Origin: Symbiodinium natans | Taxonomy: Eukaryota > Sar > Dinophyceae > Suessiales > Symbiodiniaceae | DNA: 64,000 nt | NCBI GenBank assembly: GCA_905221605.1 | Contig: CAJNDS010000691.1 | Span: 358,391-422,390 of the forward strand | Direction: 5' to 3' | Shown: positions 33,603 to 44,600 of the stretch, one piece after another | Position numbering within the stretch: the first letter of the stretch is position 1 | Layout of the letters: each line of letters starts with the position of its first letter | Notes under the pieces: generated by a model | Databases searched by the model: none | What the model was told of the DNA's origin: nothing | Seen by the model: only the letters and a program-made list of their open reading frames with translations | Translations under genes and position numbers: made by a program

Positions 33603-35360
33603 TATAGTCCCGACCCACCGTAACCGTAAGGGTATCGGGTTCAGGGTTCAGGGTTTAGGGTTTAGGGTTTCGGCTCTAGGTTTTAGGGTTTAGGAAGTAG
33701 GGTTTAGGGTTTAGGGATTAGGGTTTAGGGTTTAGGGTTTAGGGTTTAGGGTTTAGGGTTCAGGGATTAGGGTTTAGGGTTCAGGGATTAGGGTTTAGGG
33801 ATAACCCCCGAAGTGTCAAGAATTGTGCATCGCTGGGCTTTTTCGTGCACACGGGAAGCGATTCAAACCTACTTGTACCTCAAGTAGGAAAAAGGAGAGA
33901 AACCTTAAAGCAAAGCGGCATACATACGAAAGCAAGCAAGCCGAACGGGCGACAGAAATACTGCTGGCACGTCTTGTGGCTGGGACGAAGGGTAAAAAGG
34001 CAATCATGGGTAGGACCTCTGTTCCATCATATATCCCGCGTTTGTGATGTCGCAAGTAGGTTTAAGTAGCTTCAGTGTAGATAAAGAATGTTTCTGACAA
34101 AGACATGTCAGAGACCCGGGCTGGCTTACCCTGTGCACGTGGTCTTCAAGATCTCGGAATGTCACTCTGTAGCTCTTACGAGACGTGACGTATGACGTGC
34201 GTTGACCCGCTGCCTTTGACAGCCGAAGTTACCGAGTTGGCGGGCAGGGACATTTTGTGCACGCAGGCATCACAGATTGGCAAGTGCCAGACGTCAGGGA
34301 GAGCACATAGCCTAGTCTCTCTAGTCCCTCGAGCCCGAATCTCTACACCCTGAATCATCTTTTAGGGTTTAGGGCATAGGGTATAGGGTTTAGGGTTTAG
34401 GGTAGCAGTGCCACCGAAGCATGAAGGACAAGTCAGCCATTCTCCTTAAGAATCCAGAGTTCTGCGCATAGCTTTCTCAGTCCATGCAGAGGGCGTGCTG
34501 CACAAAGAAAGGCGGGAAGGGGTTTGTAGGGGCTTAGGGGTTTGGGGGTTTGGGGGTTTAGGGGTTAGGGGGCAGGGGTTCAGGGCTTTGGGGGTTTAGG
34601 GGTTTCGGTGTTTAGGGTTTCGGGGTTTAGGGGTTAGGGTTTTAGGGTTAGGGGTCTAGAGTATAGAGGGTTATTGGTTCAGGGCTCAAAGGGGCAGACA
34701 TTGGGCAGACAATCAGCTGTGTAATGCAAGTGGTTGATGTTTTTTTCTGGAGTTAAGCAGTGTTGACTACACGTGTACCCGGAGTGCTTGGCCTGAATTC
34801 TTGTAGTTCTGCTGCTGTGCTCCTAAACCCTAAACCCAAACCCTAAACTGTAAGCCCGAGACCCAAAACCCTTCTTCTGCTTCTAGGATTTCCCCAGTCA
34901 TGTAAGTTCACTTCTTATATTTAAGGAGACCACATGAACCCCATAATAGGGTTTAGGGTTTGGGGTTTAGAGTTTCCCCTATACGACTACGATGCCTTGG
35001 CTACACGGACCACTCAAGCTATTGTAGGCTTGATTTTGTCCCCTAGGTTGGGTTTCGGCTTGAGTGTTCAGGCCTTTAGGGTTTAGGGTTTAGGGTTTAG
35101 GGTTTAGGGTTTAGGGTTTAGGGTTTAGGGTACAGGCCTTTAGGGATTGGGGTTTAGGGGTTTGTGTCAATCTATGCAAATATCAGGGACCCCTGAAACC
35201 TCCGGCAGGCAGCGGAGTGCCGCCACCTGGACGATGCTGAGGCAAAGCCTGTCCAGGACAGCTGCTTTGGGTCGTAGCCTTATGGGGTTTTAGGGTTTTA
35301 GGGTTTAGGGTTATAGGGTTATAGGGGTTTTAGGGTTCACAAGGGTTATAGGGTTTCGGG
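32410..35360. other. Repeat-rich interval without a recognised gene
   Basis: C-rich tract (32526-32770), G-rich tract (32833-32940), a C/A junction (33000-33024), G-rich variant tract (33636-33802), unique sequence with 60-80 codon frames on both strands (33810-34360), and G-rich repeats (34361-34410, 34520-34690, 35070-35135, 35285-35375). No coding call is supported. Confidence 0.5.
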
Positions 35361-35410
35361 TTGGGTTTCAGGGCCGCTGCAACCCTAAAGTCGTCTTCAA
35401 TGTTTCAAAT

Positions 35411-35562
35411 CGCCATGATCCTCTCAGAGAATATGAGGGCCATATTAGGAGAGTATGTATGTATGTATATATATATATATATATTATATTCTCGCCATGA
35501 TCCTCTCAGAGAATATGAGGGCCATATTAGGAGAGTATATATATATATATATATATATATTC
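35411..35562 (+). repeat. Tandem duplication, 82-bp unit with AT microsatellite
   Basis: CGCCATGATCCTCTCAGAGA starts at 35411 and at 35493; each copy ends in AGGAGAGTAT followed by a TA run. Confidence 0.75.
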
Positions 35563-36069
35563 AGGGAACCTCTTAGGGCTACATCCTTGGACCTTGAGTT
35601 TAGGGTTTTGGGTTTTCAGGTCGTCTGCACATGGTTTGGGTTTAGGGTTTAGGGTTTAGGCTTCAGGGTTTTGGATTTAGTGTTTAGGGTTTAGGGTTTT
35701 GTGTTTAGGGTTTTGTTGGATTACATGTTTGCGCCCGAGATCCACTTTACCAGGCACTTGCAGCAACAGAGCTCGGATCTTTGGGCGGAACTGGCAAGTC
35801 AAACATGTGTGGGGTTTAGGGGCTAAGGGTTCAGGAAAGTGTGTCAATGCTTTTTTCTCCTGATTGCTTTGGGTGGCTTCGCAACCGCAAGCCCTCAATC
35901 CTAGGTATGTCCTGCACTCGCAAAAGACAACTCTCTCGGGCCTCAGAGCACGCAATACTACAAATCCTCACGAGCTCAGAGTACTAGAAGACCATGGGGT
36001 TTAGGGTTTAGGGTTTAGGGGTTTAGGGTGCCATACCAGTCCGAAAAAGGCAGAAAAGTAAACCTGCAG

Positions 36070-37102
36070 GCCAAGCGTTAAGCCTTCTCGCGCAGAGTCC
36101 GAGCATGTACATATGAGACATCGACGGGAGACCTGCTGTAGCACCTGTAAATGCCTTCGCGAGCCGACAGATGCCATGAGTACTTCAGAACATGCGAGCA
36201 GGACTGATCTAAAGACCGTTGCCGACATTCTCGAAGATGCCAACCTCGCCCAGCGCCTGCGCTCCATAAAAGTCGACCAGGACATTGTTCGAGTCCTGGC
36301 GCAGCTCGCCAAGCAGGCGGTTCACATGGGCATCGACTACCAGACTCTTGGGGTCGGCTGGCACCATCCTGACTCGCGGGCGGCGTATCGGAGCTGCAAG
36401 CATCGGTCCACCTGCTCCCCGGCCTCGCGCAAGCGGGCCGCAGCGTCACGGGCTCGACTCCGGACTGCGGTTGCATCGGCCAAGGACCGACAGGACATGC
36501 GGGCCACACTGACCGAAGAGTTCCTTCGGGAGATCGGCGTGGCGAACGAATCGCGTCTGCGCGCGGCAGCGACCTGGCCCGGCGTCGTGGCAGCCCTGCA
36601 AGCTGAGCTGTTGCTGCCTCTCCGTGCGCTTAATGAAGGTCGCATGACGCAGACCATGTGTGGCGCGTCGCTACCGGAAGATGATCTGAAGGGCGTGGTG
36701 CTGGCTCTCACGGAAGCAGTGCTGAAGAGCAGCACAGGCTTCAGTGAGTGGCGCTACAGCTCACCCAGGGGTCAAGAGCAGCTGCGTGGCCTATCCGATC
36801 ATCAGATCTGTCTCTGGCAGGAGCCCACAGCGCAAGAGCACAGAGGTGGTCTGAAGACTCACGAGGATGCTCCTGGAGAGTTGGGATTCTTCTGGGCCAC
36901 GAAGATCGGTGGGCCCTCACATGGCTTCGACTACGAAAGCCAATGCATTCTGCCTCTGCTGGCAAACGCGCGGCACAAGGTGATTCTGGTCAGCGTCGCT
37001 GCTTGGACCGAGCACCCCGTGGGAAGGGCGCACTGGCGCTTGCTGTGGTCTGTACCTTGGGGACTAAATGAACCCGAAAAAATTGGGATCACCTTATCAT
37101 AA
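36070..37102 (+). CDS. Long unspliced open frame, unknown conserved-looking protein
   Basis: The longest open frame of the window. The ATG at 36113 gives 329 residues, and the frame is open back to 36062 just after CCTGCAG (ending 36069), a plausible acceptor, so an upstream exon may exist. The N-terminal half is charged and helical (ADILEDANLAQRLRSI; SRKRAAASRARLRTAVASAK). The C-terminal part looks folded (ATKIGGPSHGFDYESQ; CILPLLANARHKVILVSV). I recognise no domain. GC content is higher than in the flanks, and telomere-like repeats are absent inside. The true 3' end may be a splice site near LLW (about 37048), because a coding-like stretch in another frame follows at 37.18 kb. Confidence 0.6.
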
Positions 37103-37179
37103 ACAGAAGACTCATCAGAAGAAGCCATACACTCCTTTTTCTGGATTAAGCTATACTCGCGATTCAGCATAAACCCCTC

Positions 37180-37341
37180 TTGGTGCCAGCCCCAAAGGTG
37201 GGATGTGGTAAGAAGCCGCCGGAACCGCGTTTGTGGCTGGAGACGGTGAATGCCGATTTCGAAGCCCCGGTTTCGTCCGAAGGCTGGGAGACTGCCGTGC
37301 TGAGCCACGCAGCTAGGAAGCCCAGTGGCACCCTTAAATTC
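37180..37341 (+). CDS. Exon-like island following the 36.1-kb frame
   Basis: Frame VPAPKVGCGKKPPEPRLWLE then TVNADFEAPVSSEGW and ETAVLSHAARKPSG. It could be the next exon of the unknown gene at 36.07 kb. No domain recognised. Confidence 0.38.
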
Positions 37342-37453
37342 CGTTTTTTGGGGTTACGCAAACCCGAAAGTTTGCCGTTTTGTCTCCCACCCTAAACCCT
37401 AAACCCTAAACCCCAAACCCCAAAAGGCTTTTGGGGAGCCTAGGCAGTTTCCA

Positions 37454-37557
37454 AAGCAGATGCCATGGGTGTGCCACTCTCTGTGAACGTAGCGCAGGCC
37501 GCAGCTTTACAGTCCCTCCTGGGCAGTTTCAGAGATGCTGGGCAGCGCTTTGATATG
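37454..37557 (+). CDS. Exon-like island
   Basis: Frame ADAMGVPLSVNVAQAAALQS then LLGSFRDAGQRFDM, before an AT/GT microsatellite and the assembly gap. Probably the same unknown gene. Confidence 0.36.
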
Positions 37558-37706
37558 TATATAAAAATGTGTGTGTATATGTCTGTCTGCCTGTATGTAT
37601 GTATTAATGTATGAGAATGTATTAGTGCAATGTATGTATGTCTGTATGTATGTATGTATATGATGTGATGCATACTCTGTATACACATGTATATATGTAT
37701 ACACAT
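37550..37706. repeat. ATGT/GTAT microsatellite beside the gap
   Basis: Simple repeat leading into the assembly gap; probably the reason for the gap. Confidence 0.85.
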
Positions 37707-37806
37707 NNNNNNNNNNNNNNNNNNNNNNNNNNNNNNNNNNNNNNNNNNNNNNNNNNNNNNNNNNNNNNNNNNNNNNNNNNNNNNNNNNNNNNNNNNNNNN
37801 NNNNNN
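37707..37806. other. Assembly gap, 100 N
   Basis: Exactly 100 N, a placeholder of unknown true size. Frames drawn across it are meaningless. Confidence 0.99.
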
Positions 37807-38335
37807 GAGCTGCTGAGTGCATAGCTCTTCCATGTCTCTTCGCTCGCGTCGTCAGTTAGCCTCCGCTCACCAGGAACCCTGCTAAGGATGTGTCTTATGC
37901 CGCTGCTGTTTTGGCCGGGTTGTTCGGGGACAACCAGTTTAATGATGACACGCTGCGCATGTGCAGCTGCCATGATTCCATGATGTCGCGAAACTCCGCA
38001 GGGGATCCCTTCAAAGGTTCTTACAAGATACCCCATGCTCTAGACACCCTCCCAAGTCAAGCAAGAGTACAGCATTGAAGTCTCTTTCCCCGGCAGTGCA
38101 GGTGATATGTTGCTTTCTGCTTCCCTCACCCTCCAAACTGAGACCTTGAACCCACGGCTTGAGTGTCAACGCGGTTATAAGTTTTCTTTCAAAGAAATTT
38201 AAACCCCTGTTGGGACTCACCCCGTGGGCTTGGAATGTGAAGGAAGCGAAAAGCAAAATATCACCTGTAGTTACTGTAGTTGATTTCAGTCTTTTGCAAT
38301 TGTCACCACTTTTCAAGATATTTTTTCATTCTCTA

Positions 38336-38407
38336 ATTATGGTGTGTTTTGGGGTCACCATTATAAGGCGGCCCCTAATATCTACGGTGCCCGTCATAAT
38401 TTTGCAG
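38336..38407. repeat. Family E element, short copy
   Basis: AATTATGGTGTGTTTTGGGG and the core CATTATAAGGCGGCCCCTAA, with the right end CCGTCATAATTTTGC inverted to the left end. Confidence 0.5.
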
Positions 38408-38429
38408 AAACCAAGTTGCCAAGATCCTC

Positions 38430-38862
38430 ATGGAAGGACCTCCTGCTCTTGGGCCAGTGACCTTGGACAGCCATCCACCCAGACGATGCGCTCTTGAAGG
38501 GTTCGCTACCGTGGCTCCGTGGGTCCTAGCTGCTGGTCCGAGCTGGACCGTGTGCCGAGCTCCTTTTCTCCGAACTCTTGGTCGTCGCAGTGGCAGCAGA
38601 CCTCCTCGCGCTCCACAATGGTGCGTCGACAGGCAGCCAATGCAGCTTACCATTGGTAGTGGAGCTTGCAGACGATGTGGGGTGCTTCGACTCAATTAAT
38701 CAACACGACAAGACTTCTGAACACCGACGCGAACTTGAACAGGTGACCTGGAGAAGCGACTGGAGAAGAACTGCCGACCAGCTAGAAGTTGTCAGGGAAT
38801 TTCAAGGGGGGCGGTTGATGCTACACATATCTTGCACCGAAAGCTGGTGCGAGACTTGACCG
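38430..38862 (+). CDS. Unassigned open region
   Basis: Two overlapping + frames (38430-38699 and 38578-38859) and a minus frame of 106 codons. The second contains LLVVAVAADLLALHNGAS and VVELADDVGCFDSINQHD. Telomere-like repeats are absent. No domain recognised. Confidence 0.25.
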
Positions 38863-39059
38863 GCAGAGCCTATAGGAGGTCCGGTGTTGAGATCGACCGT
38901 GCCAAGCGCACGATGGGAACGCGGGTGAGTACGCCACTCAGCAACTTTGAGGCCTGAAACCTCCGACTCGCAGACGCCTATTGCACGATGGGGAGGAGTT
39001 CTGCAGCGCTGGGGCCCGAACTATTTCACAGCCGGGCTCCCAGTCCCAGCACTTCCCAA

Positions 39060-39420
39060 AACCGCAAAAGCCCCTTTAGAGTTGAAGCGATCGTGACCTG
39101 CTTATGGTCTCACGACAGTGGGAACATGGAGAACCAGATGTGTTTGCAGCTTTTGGGTCTGAAGCCTCCAAAGGATGGGAATGGGACAGCTTTTTGCAAC
39201 GCCCAGCCTTTCGCAAAACCAGCAGAGAGACAAACTTGCTCTTCGGCAGCCCAGTTCTTCTTGGTTTATGGATTGGTCGCTTCGGTTTGTGACAGGTTCC
39301 GACTTCGCGGCTCGTAAAGCAAACATTCGCGGTTCCGGCAGCTCGCTGGAATCCGCTCCGGTTCGCGTTGGAGGAGAGCTCCATCACGTTTCTGATGAGT
39401 TCTTTACAGGCGTTCTATGA
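39060..39420 (+). CDS. Unassigned open region
   Basis: Three + phases are open for 60-110 codons each. No frame is favoured and no motif is recognised. Confidence 0.18.
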
Positions 39421-40021
39421 ACTCTATCCCGGGGCCTATCTTGGGGCCTGGGGCCATTTCTACCTTATCCTGGGGCCATTTCAGCCTTATATCTTGGGAG
39501 TCATATATCCCTGTCGTGGTCGATCCTTATTCCGAGGGCTTTCCTTGAGGTGCTCGACGAGCCCTTAGAAGTCGCCCGACAAGCCCACAAGCCCTTCCAA
39601 AAAACACGCCCAAAACGCCCCAAAAGCACTCCCAAATGCAGATATTTCAGCCTTACGTGGGGCGGGGTAAGAGTGAAATCCGGGGCCGGGGGTTACAATG
39701 AAATCTCGACTCTTCTTGGGGGAACTCAGGATTTCAGACTGACCCAGAGGCTCCTATGCAGTACCTTTTTGGGTAGTGTACTAGAATCCCCTTGAACGAA
39801 GCCAAAAAAGAACTACAGTATTGAGCCTTCAGGTATTTTCCCTGCCCGATTTCGGCTGAAATTCTGACTGATATTTTGGCCATTCCGGCACCGTTTCGGG
39901 AGCCAATTTTGGTGTGGATTTTAAGGTCATTGCTGGGACCTTGAGAGACACAGGACCATGACTCGATTAGGTACTGTAGGATAAGGAGTGAAAGTGTACC
40001 CATGTGTGATATACTAATGGC

Positions 40022-40205
40022 TTCAAATCCCCATAGATAAGAGTGAAATGCACCCCCAACGCAAGATTGAAATCCCCAAAGATAAGAGTGGAATGCGCCC
40101 CAAAGTAAGATTGAAATCCCCAAAGAGTGAAATGAGCCCAAATATAAGGTCGAAATCCCAAATCATAAGAGCGAAAGATACTCACGTATAAGATTGAAAT
40201 TCCTG
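40022..40205 (+). repeat. Degenerate tandem repeat, about 45-bp unit
   Basis: Three to four copies of AAGAGTGAAATGC-CCC then AAGATTGAAATCCCCAAAG, in the telomere-repeat-free island. Confidence 0.65.
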
Positions 40206-41028
40206 CAAAGGAAACGTGTTGCAGCCCCGTCCCAAGGTTCGCGGTTTCAGTTTAGCTCCTGTCTTGTGCCACGTTCGCTTTCTTTCCTTTCATGGTATAA
40301 TCGTCTAGTCGTTGTGCTTGTAGAGTTTGTGCTGCCAGTCGCAAGCGATGTCCTCTCGTCTCGTCGTCCTCCCTCACGTTGTTGCCGACTTCGTCGTCTT
40401 CCTCCAGGTCCTCGTACGTCGTCTTCGTTGTATGGGCGGTCTGCTCGCGCAGCACGACTTGCGCATGAGCCCATCGGACATGTTTGCGCACATACGGATT
40501 ATATATATATATATAGGTCATTGCAGGAAGTGCTGCTGGTTGCTCGCTTTTGCTCAGTTTGCTCAAGATGGTCATTGCCCGAGTCAGTCCGAATCTGGTG
40601 AGCAGCTTTGTGAAGACTGCGAAGGCCACGCCTGGACAACGAGCAGGAGTCAGATGATTTATATGTAGGGTGCAGGATCCTTCTACAGTGTTAAAATCTT
40701 CAGGGATGGGGTAAATGCGTTTTGCGCCGTCGGTTTTTTCGGGGTCTCACACCCTAACCCCCAGACAGACCTTGCACGGTCAGTGTAGGTTGTAGGCTAT
40801 GGAATGGAAAGCCACGAACTTTGGGAATGTCGCCAGCATGGTGTTGCCTTACGGTTTAAGAATGTACGCGCAATTAGGCAGGTCGAGAAGCTTTTTGTTC
40901 AGGGTTTGGGCTCTACGCGTTCAATGATTTTAAGAGTAAGCGTGTGCGCTCTCATACCCAATCACTCAGGCGTATTCCACTTTGGTATAAGGGGCTCTAG
41001 CAAGGGTTTGTGAGTGCTTGATGTACCA

Positions 41029-41084
<56 letters not shown>

Positions 41085-41579
41085 GTGGGGGGGGTTGGGG
41101 GGGCGGGGGTTCAGGATCCCTTTGGATTCAATGGGCCTCTACATCCGGTGCGTTTAGGATCTTTGGGGGGGTCTATACTCTAAAGTATACTTCGTTTTTT
41201 TTTTTTTTTGTGTGTGCTTGCTTCTAACAGCCGAGTGCAACGCTAACCCCTGTACACCCTATACACCCTAAGCCCAAAAAATCGTTTGTGGTTGTAAACA
41301 TACCTGTTCCTGGTTGTAGAATCAGGCTGTCCCCTCATCTGCTGTTTGTTGTTTTTTTTGTGGGTTCTCTGGTTGGAGTGGGCATGTCGGAGATTTATTC
41401 GCGTCTGTTGCTGGAGCCTTGTGCAGGAAACCACTAGTGTTGGCCGGATGACAAAGCTGCCACAGAGTGTGATACTTTGTGCAGAGTCCTAAACCCTAAA
41501 CCCTAAACCCTTATCTGCCGCCGTTTCGTGTCAGCAGGACCCGAGGTTGAAATTTAGTAGTGTCGAGGAGTAGTCTGCC

Positions 41580-41607
41580 ATGGCAAGCATCGGCGGCTCC
41601 TCGCTAG
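41580..41607 (+). CDS. NCAPH: CAP-H candidate first exon
   Basis: ATG is followed by nine codons (MASIGGSSL) and a canonical donor GTGAGC at 41608. It ends in phase 1, which fits the two leading bases of the next exon at 41851. Family members usually have a longer N-terminal region, so another upstream exon or start is possible. Confidence 0.4.
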
Positions 41608-44600
41608 GTGAGCTCTACTCAAAATGTGTTCAATTGGTGGCTCGGCTTGTGTTCATTCACCCTTTTGGGCTTGATCCAGCGGTAGGGATCTAGTTAGTGA
41701 GGCCCTTGGGACATTTTCTATTTTCCCTTCTTGGGTTTAAGAGGATCATATTTAGGAGAAAATTTTCATAGGGTTGTCAGGGCCATCCCAGGGATGGCAG
41801 TGAGATTTTTGCAGCGTTGTAACCACAGGAACAACTCGTAGATCTGGCAGTTGTGGAACTTGGGCACCCGGGCCATCCGTCCTGTCAGGTGAATGAGAAC
41901 AAGATCTCCACGAAAAATGCCTTCGAGTTGCCGCTCATCGAGCACATGGATGACATCGTGGACTCCTTCATGGGCGGCCGCAAAGCCAAGATGAAGAGTG
42001 ACTGGTCCCGAACTTGGGGGTCCTTGCCCTGCAAGTCCCCAAAACTTAAAGCGCCTCTCCTCAGGCATAGCCAGGTGTCCGCGAAAGCCTTATACTTCTA
42101 CGTATACACTCAAAACTGTGGGCATGACCGGACAGGCAAGGGGTATACTTGTCTTATCGTCGACAAACCGACTGCTACTACTACTACTACTAAACTCCTA
42201 AGCCCCAAACCCCCAAAGCCCCCACGCAGACCCAAGCCCTCTAAACCCTAAACCCTAAACCCTAAACCCCAAACCCTAAACCCTAAACCCTAAACCCCCA
42301 CACAGCCCAGGCCGGCAGGCCGGTGCGCGAGACCGGAAGTCGGCCCCACCGAACCCGGAGGAGGCAGAGCTGGAGAGCCGATTCCACGAGGTGGCCCCGT
42401 GTGTGTTTTTTATTTGATATATATATATATATATATTTTTATTTTATTTTTTTTTTTGGGGGGGGGGGGGTGGGGTGGGGGGGGTGGGGGGGGGGGATGT
42501 TTAGGGTTTAGGGTTTAACCAGGATGGTAGGGTGTCGAGGCACTAGAGGATGCACGCTTGTAAGGGACCTTAGTGGCTAGGGGCTACTTAGGTGTATAGG
42601 GACTATTTGAGGTATCTCTTGGGGGTATAGAGGGGAAGGCTCCCTTCTGGGGGTCCCTCATTTTACCCCTTAAGGGTTATGTGTTCGGGTCAGGTGGCTG
42701 AAGTCCTTGGTGCCAGAAGGTCTCGGGCACAGGGCTCGTAGGTCTTTAGAGGTTTCCGTGGTGGAAGGGTGTAGCCCTAAACCCTAGACCCTAAACACTA
42801 AACCCCAAACCCTAAACCCTAAACCCTAGAACCTCACCTTGGGTCGACTAGTTTAGTGCATGTAGAGCTTGCAAGGCTGAGGGTGCGATCACTCAAGACG
42901 GTTTAGGGTTTAGGTCTAGGGTTTCGGGTTTGGCGTTGAGGGTTTAGGTTTAAGTTTTTGATGTAGTACAGCGCACAGGGGGCAGAGAAGCACTTCGATT
43001 CCAGGTTTATCTTCCAAGGGCTTCGTGACTGAACTCTTATGGAAGGGCTGCATCCATGGTTACCCTATTTGCCTGATCCTTGCAGCGAGAGCCTCCGAGC
43101 ATCCCGAAAAAAGAGCCATCCAGGGGGGGGGGGGGGTTATCATAACCCATCGTGGTCTCGGATACTGGCTGCACCTTCCCCTGAAGCCTGAGCCCTAAAT
43201 CATACCAAACGTCGACTTTGCCCTGAAATTGTCAAGTCAGCAGGCCAGCTGCACCATCGAAGCTTCTGCGCGCATCTACGCCTGCCGCGTGGACTGTGTC
43301 CACACGGACACGTATCGAGTGCTTGGCGGCCTGAATTCTGCAGACGCATCTTAGCTGCTACGGAGTTCTCTCCTTGTTGGGTCTCATTCTGTCCACTGCT
43401 CTGCCTGCAGGTGGACGCGTGGCCGCCCTCTACACCTTGGGATGTTCCCCCTTATACTAACCGTCCTTAATACGGATTCTAGTACACCCGATTGTATCCC
43501 TTCTTAAGGACTCGTAACAGGGGCAACATCCCAAACTAAACCCTATAAACCCTAGCAAGCCGAAGGCTTGCAGCAGCTTGCCATGGCCTTGGAGGTTCAT
43601 GGTACTCATGAACCAATGATAGCAGCACTTCAAGCCCACTTCTATAAGGCCCTTATGTGCCCTAATCTGGTGATGAAGTACAGATTTCTAAGTACAGTTA
43701 TAAGTACATTTCAAAGTACAGTTATACTTGGTTCAGAAGGACCATGAACCGCCAAGCAAGGCAAATGACGAAGATGGACAGCCCGGCGAGGATGGGAAGC
43801 CGACCAAGAAGAGGCGGATCTGCGGCGTGAATACCTTGGAGCCTTGGGCTGGTTTAGGGTTTAGGGTTTAGGGTTTAGGGTTTAAGGTTTAGAAGTCTCT
43901 GATGGATACCGAGTCCCCCCCCCCCCCCGCCCCCCGCCCCCTGCCAGGCCATTTTGCTTTATTGTGGGGGTGGGGGGGGGGCAATAGGATACCTCCGTGG
44001 TGTTTGTAGAGTACTAGAACAAGAGAGAGGAGAGAGAAACAAAAACAGAGAGGGTACCCCAACAGAAGGGAGTCCGATTGGGCTTGTAGGTGGGCCAGTG
44101 CAGGCAAGCGCGAGCAGGGCTCCGAACCCCAACACCTTTCGCCTTTTGTGTGTCCTGAGCCCATTGACAGCCTGGGAAGGGGGGGGGGGAACTTTGCTAG
44201 TAGGGTACAGCTCCGTTTTGTTTTGGGCCTATAAGCACCCTAAAGGGACCCTGAAACGCTTCGGTTCTCAGAAGCCAGGGTTTTTGGGGTGCATTTACCC
44301 TTTTTGAGGTACGAAGGTTATTCTAGGTAAGCCCCAAACCCTAAACCTGAGAAACCCTACGGGTAGTGGTGGGTAGATGTAAACCCTAAACCTGAGAAAC
44401 CCTGCGGGTAGTGGTGGGTAGACGTAGGCCAAAGTTGGTTCAGGGTGTAAAGTCGTTGCTTTGTTTGGATGGGGATGGTGTGGGGATGTTGGGTGTCTCC
44501 TTTTGGAAAAGCCTCTTGGCAACGCAGCCTGAACTATTCAAAGCAGGTTTGAGGGTTGAGGGTTGGGATGTTCCCCCTTCCCCTTATACTGACAGTCCTT

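Larger units (their letters stand above)
37860..41460. other. Telomere-repeat-free island
   Basis: About 3.6 kb essentially without TTTAGGG/CCCTAAA units, bounded by the gap and the start of CAP-H. It contains a family E copy, two unassigned open regions, a tandem repeat (40.02-40.2 kb), a TATA run (40500-40515) and a long G-run (41032-41103). Confidence 0.6.

Noticed and set aside
37440-38036. 198-codon minus-strand frame across the gap
   Set aside because: It runs through 100 N and a microsatellite; the + strand reading is more protein-like.
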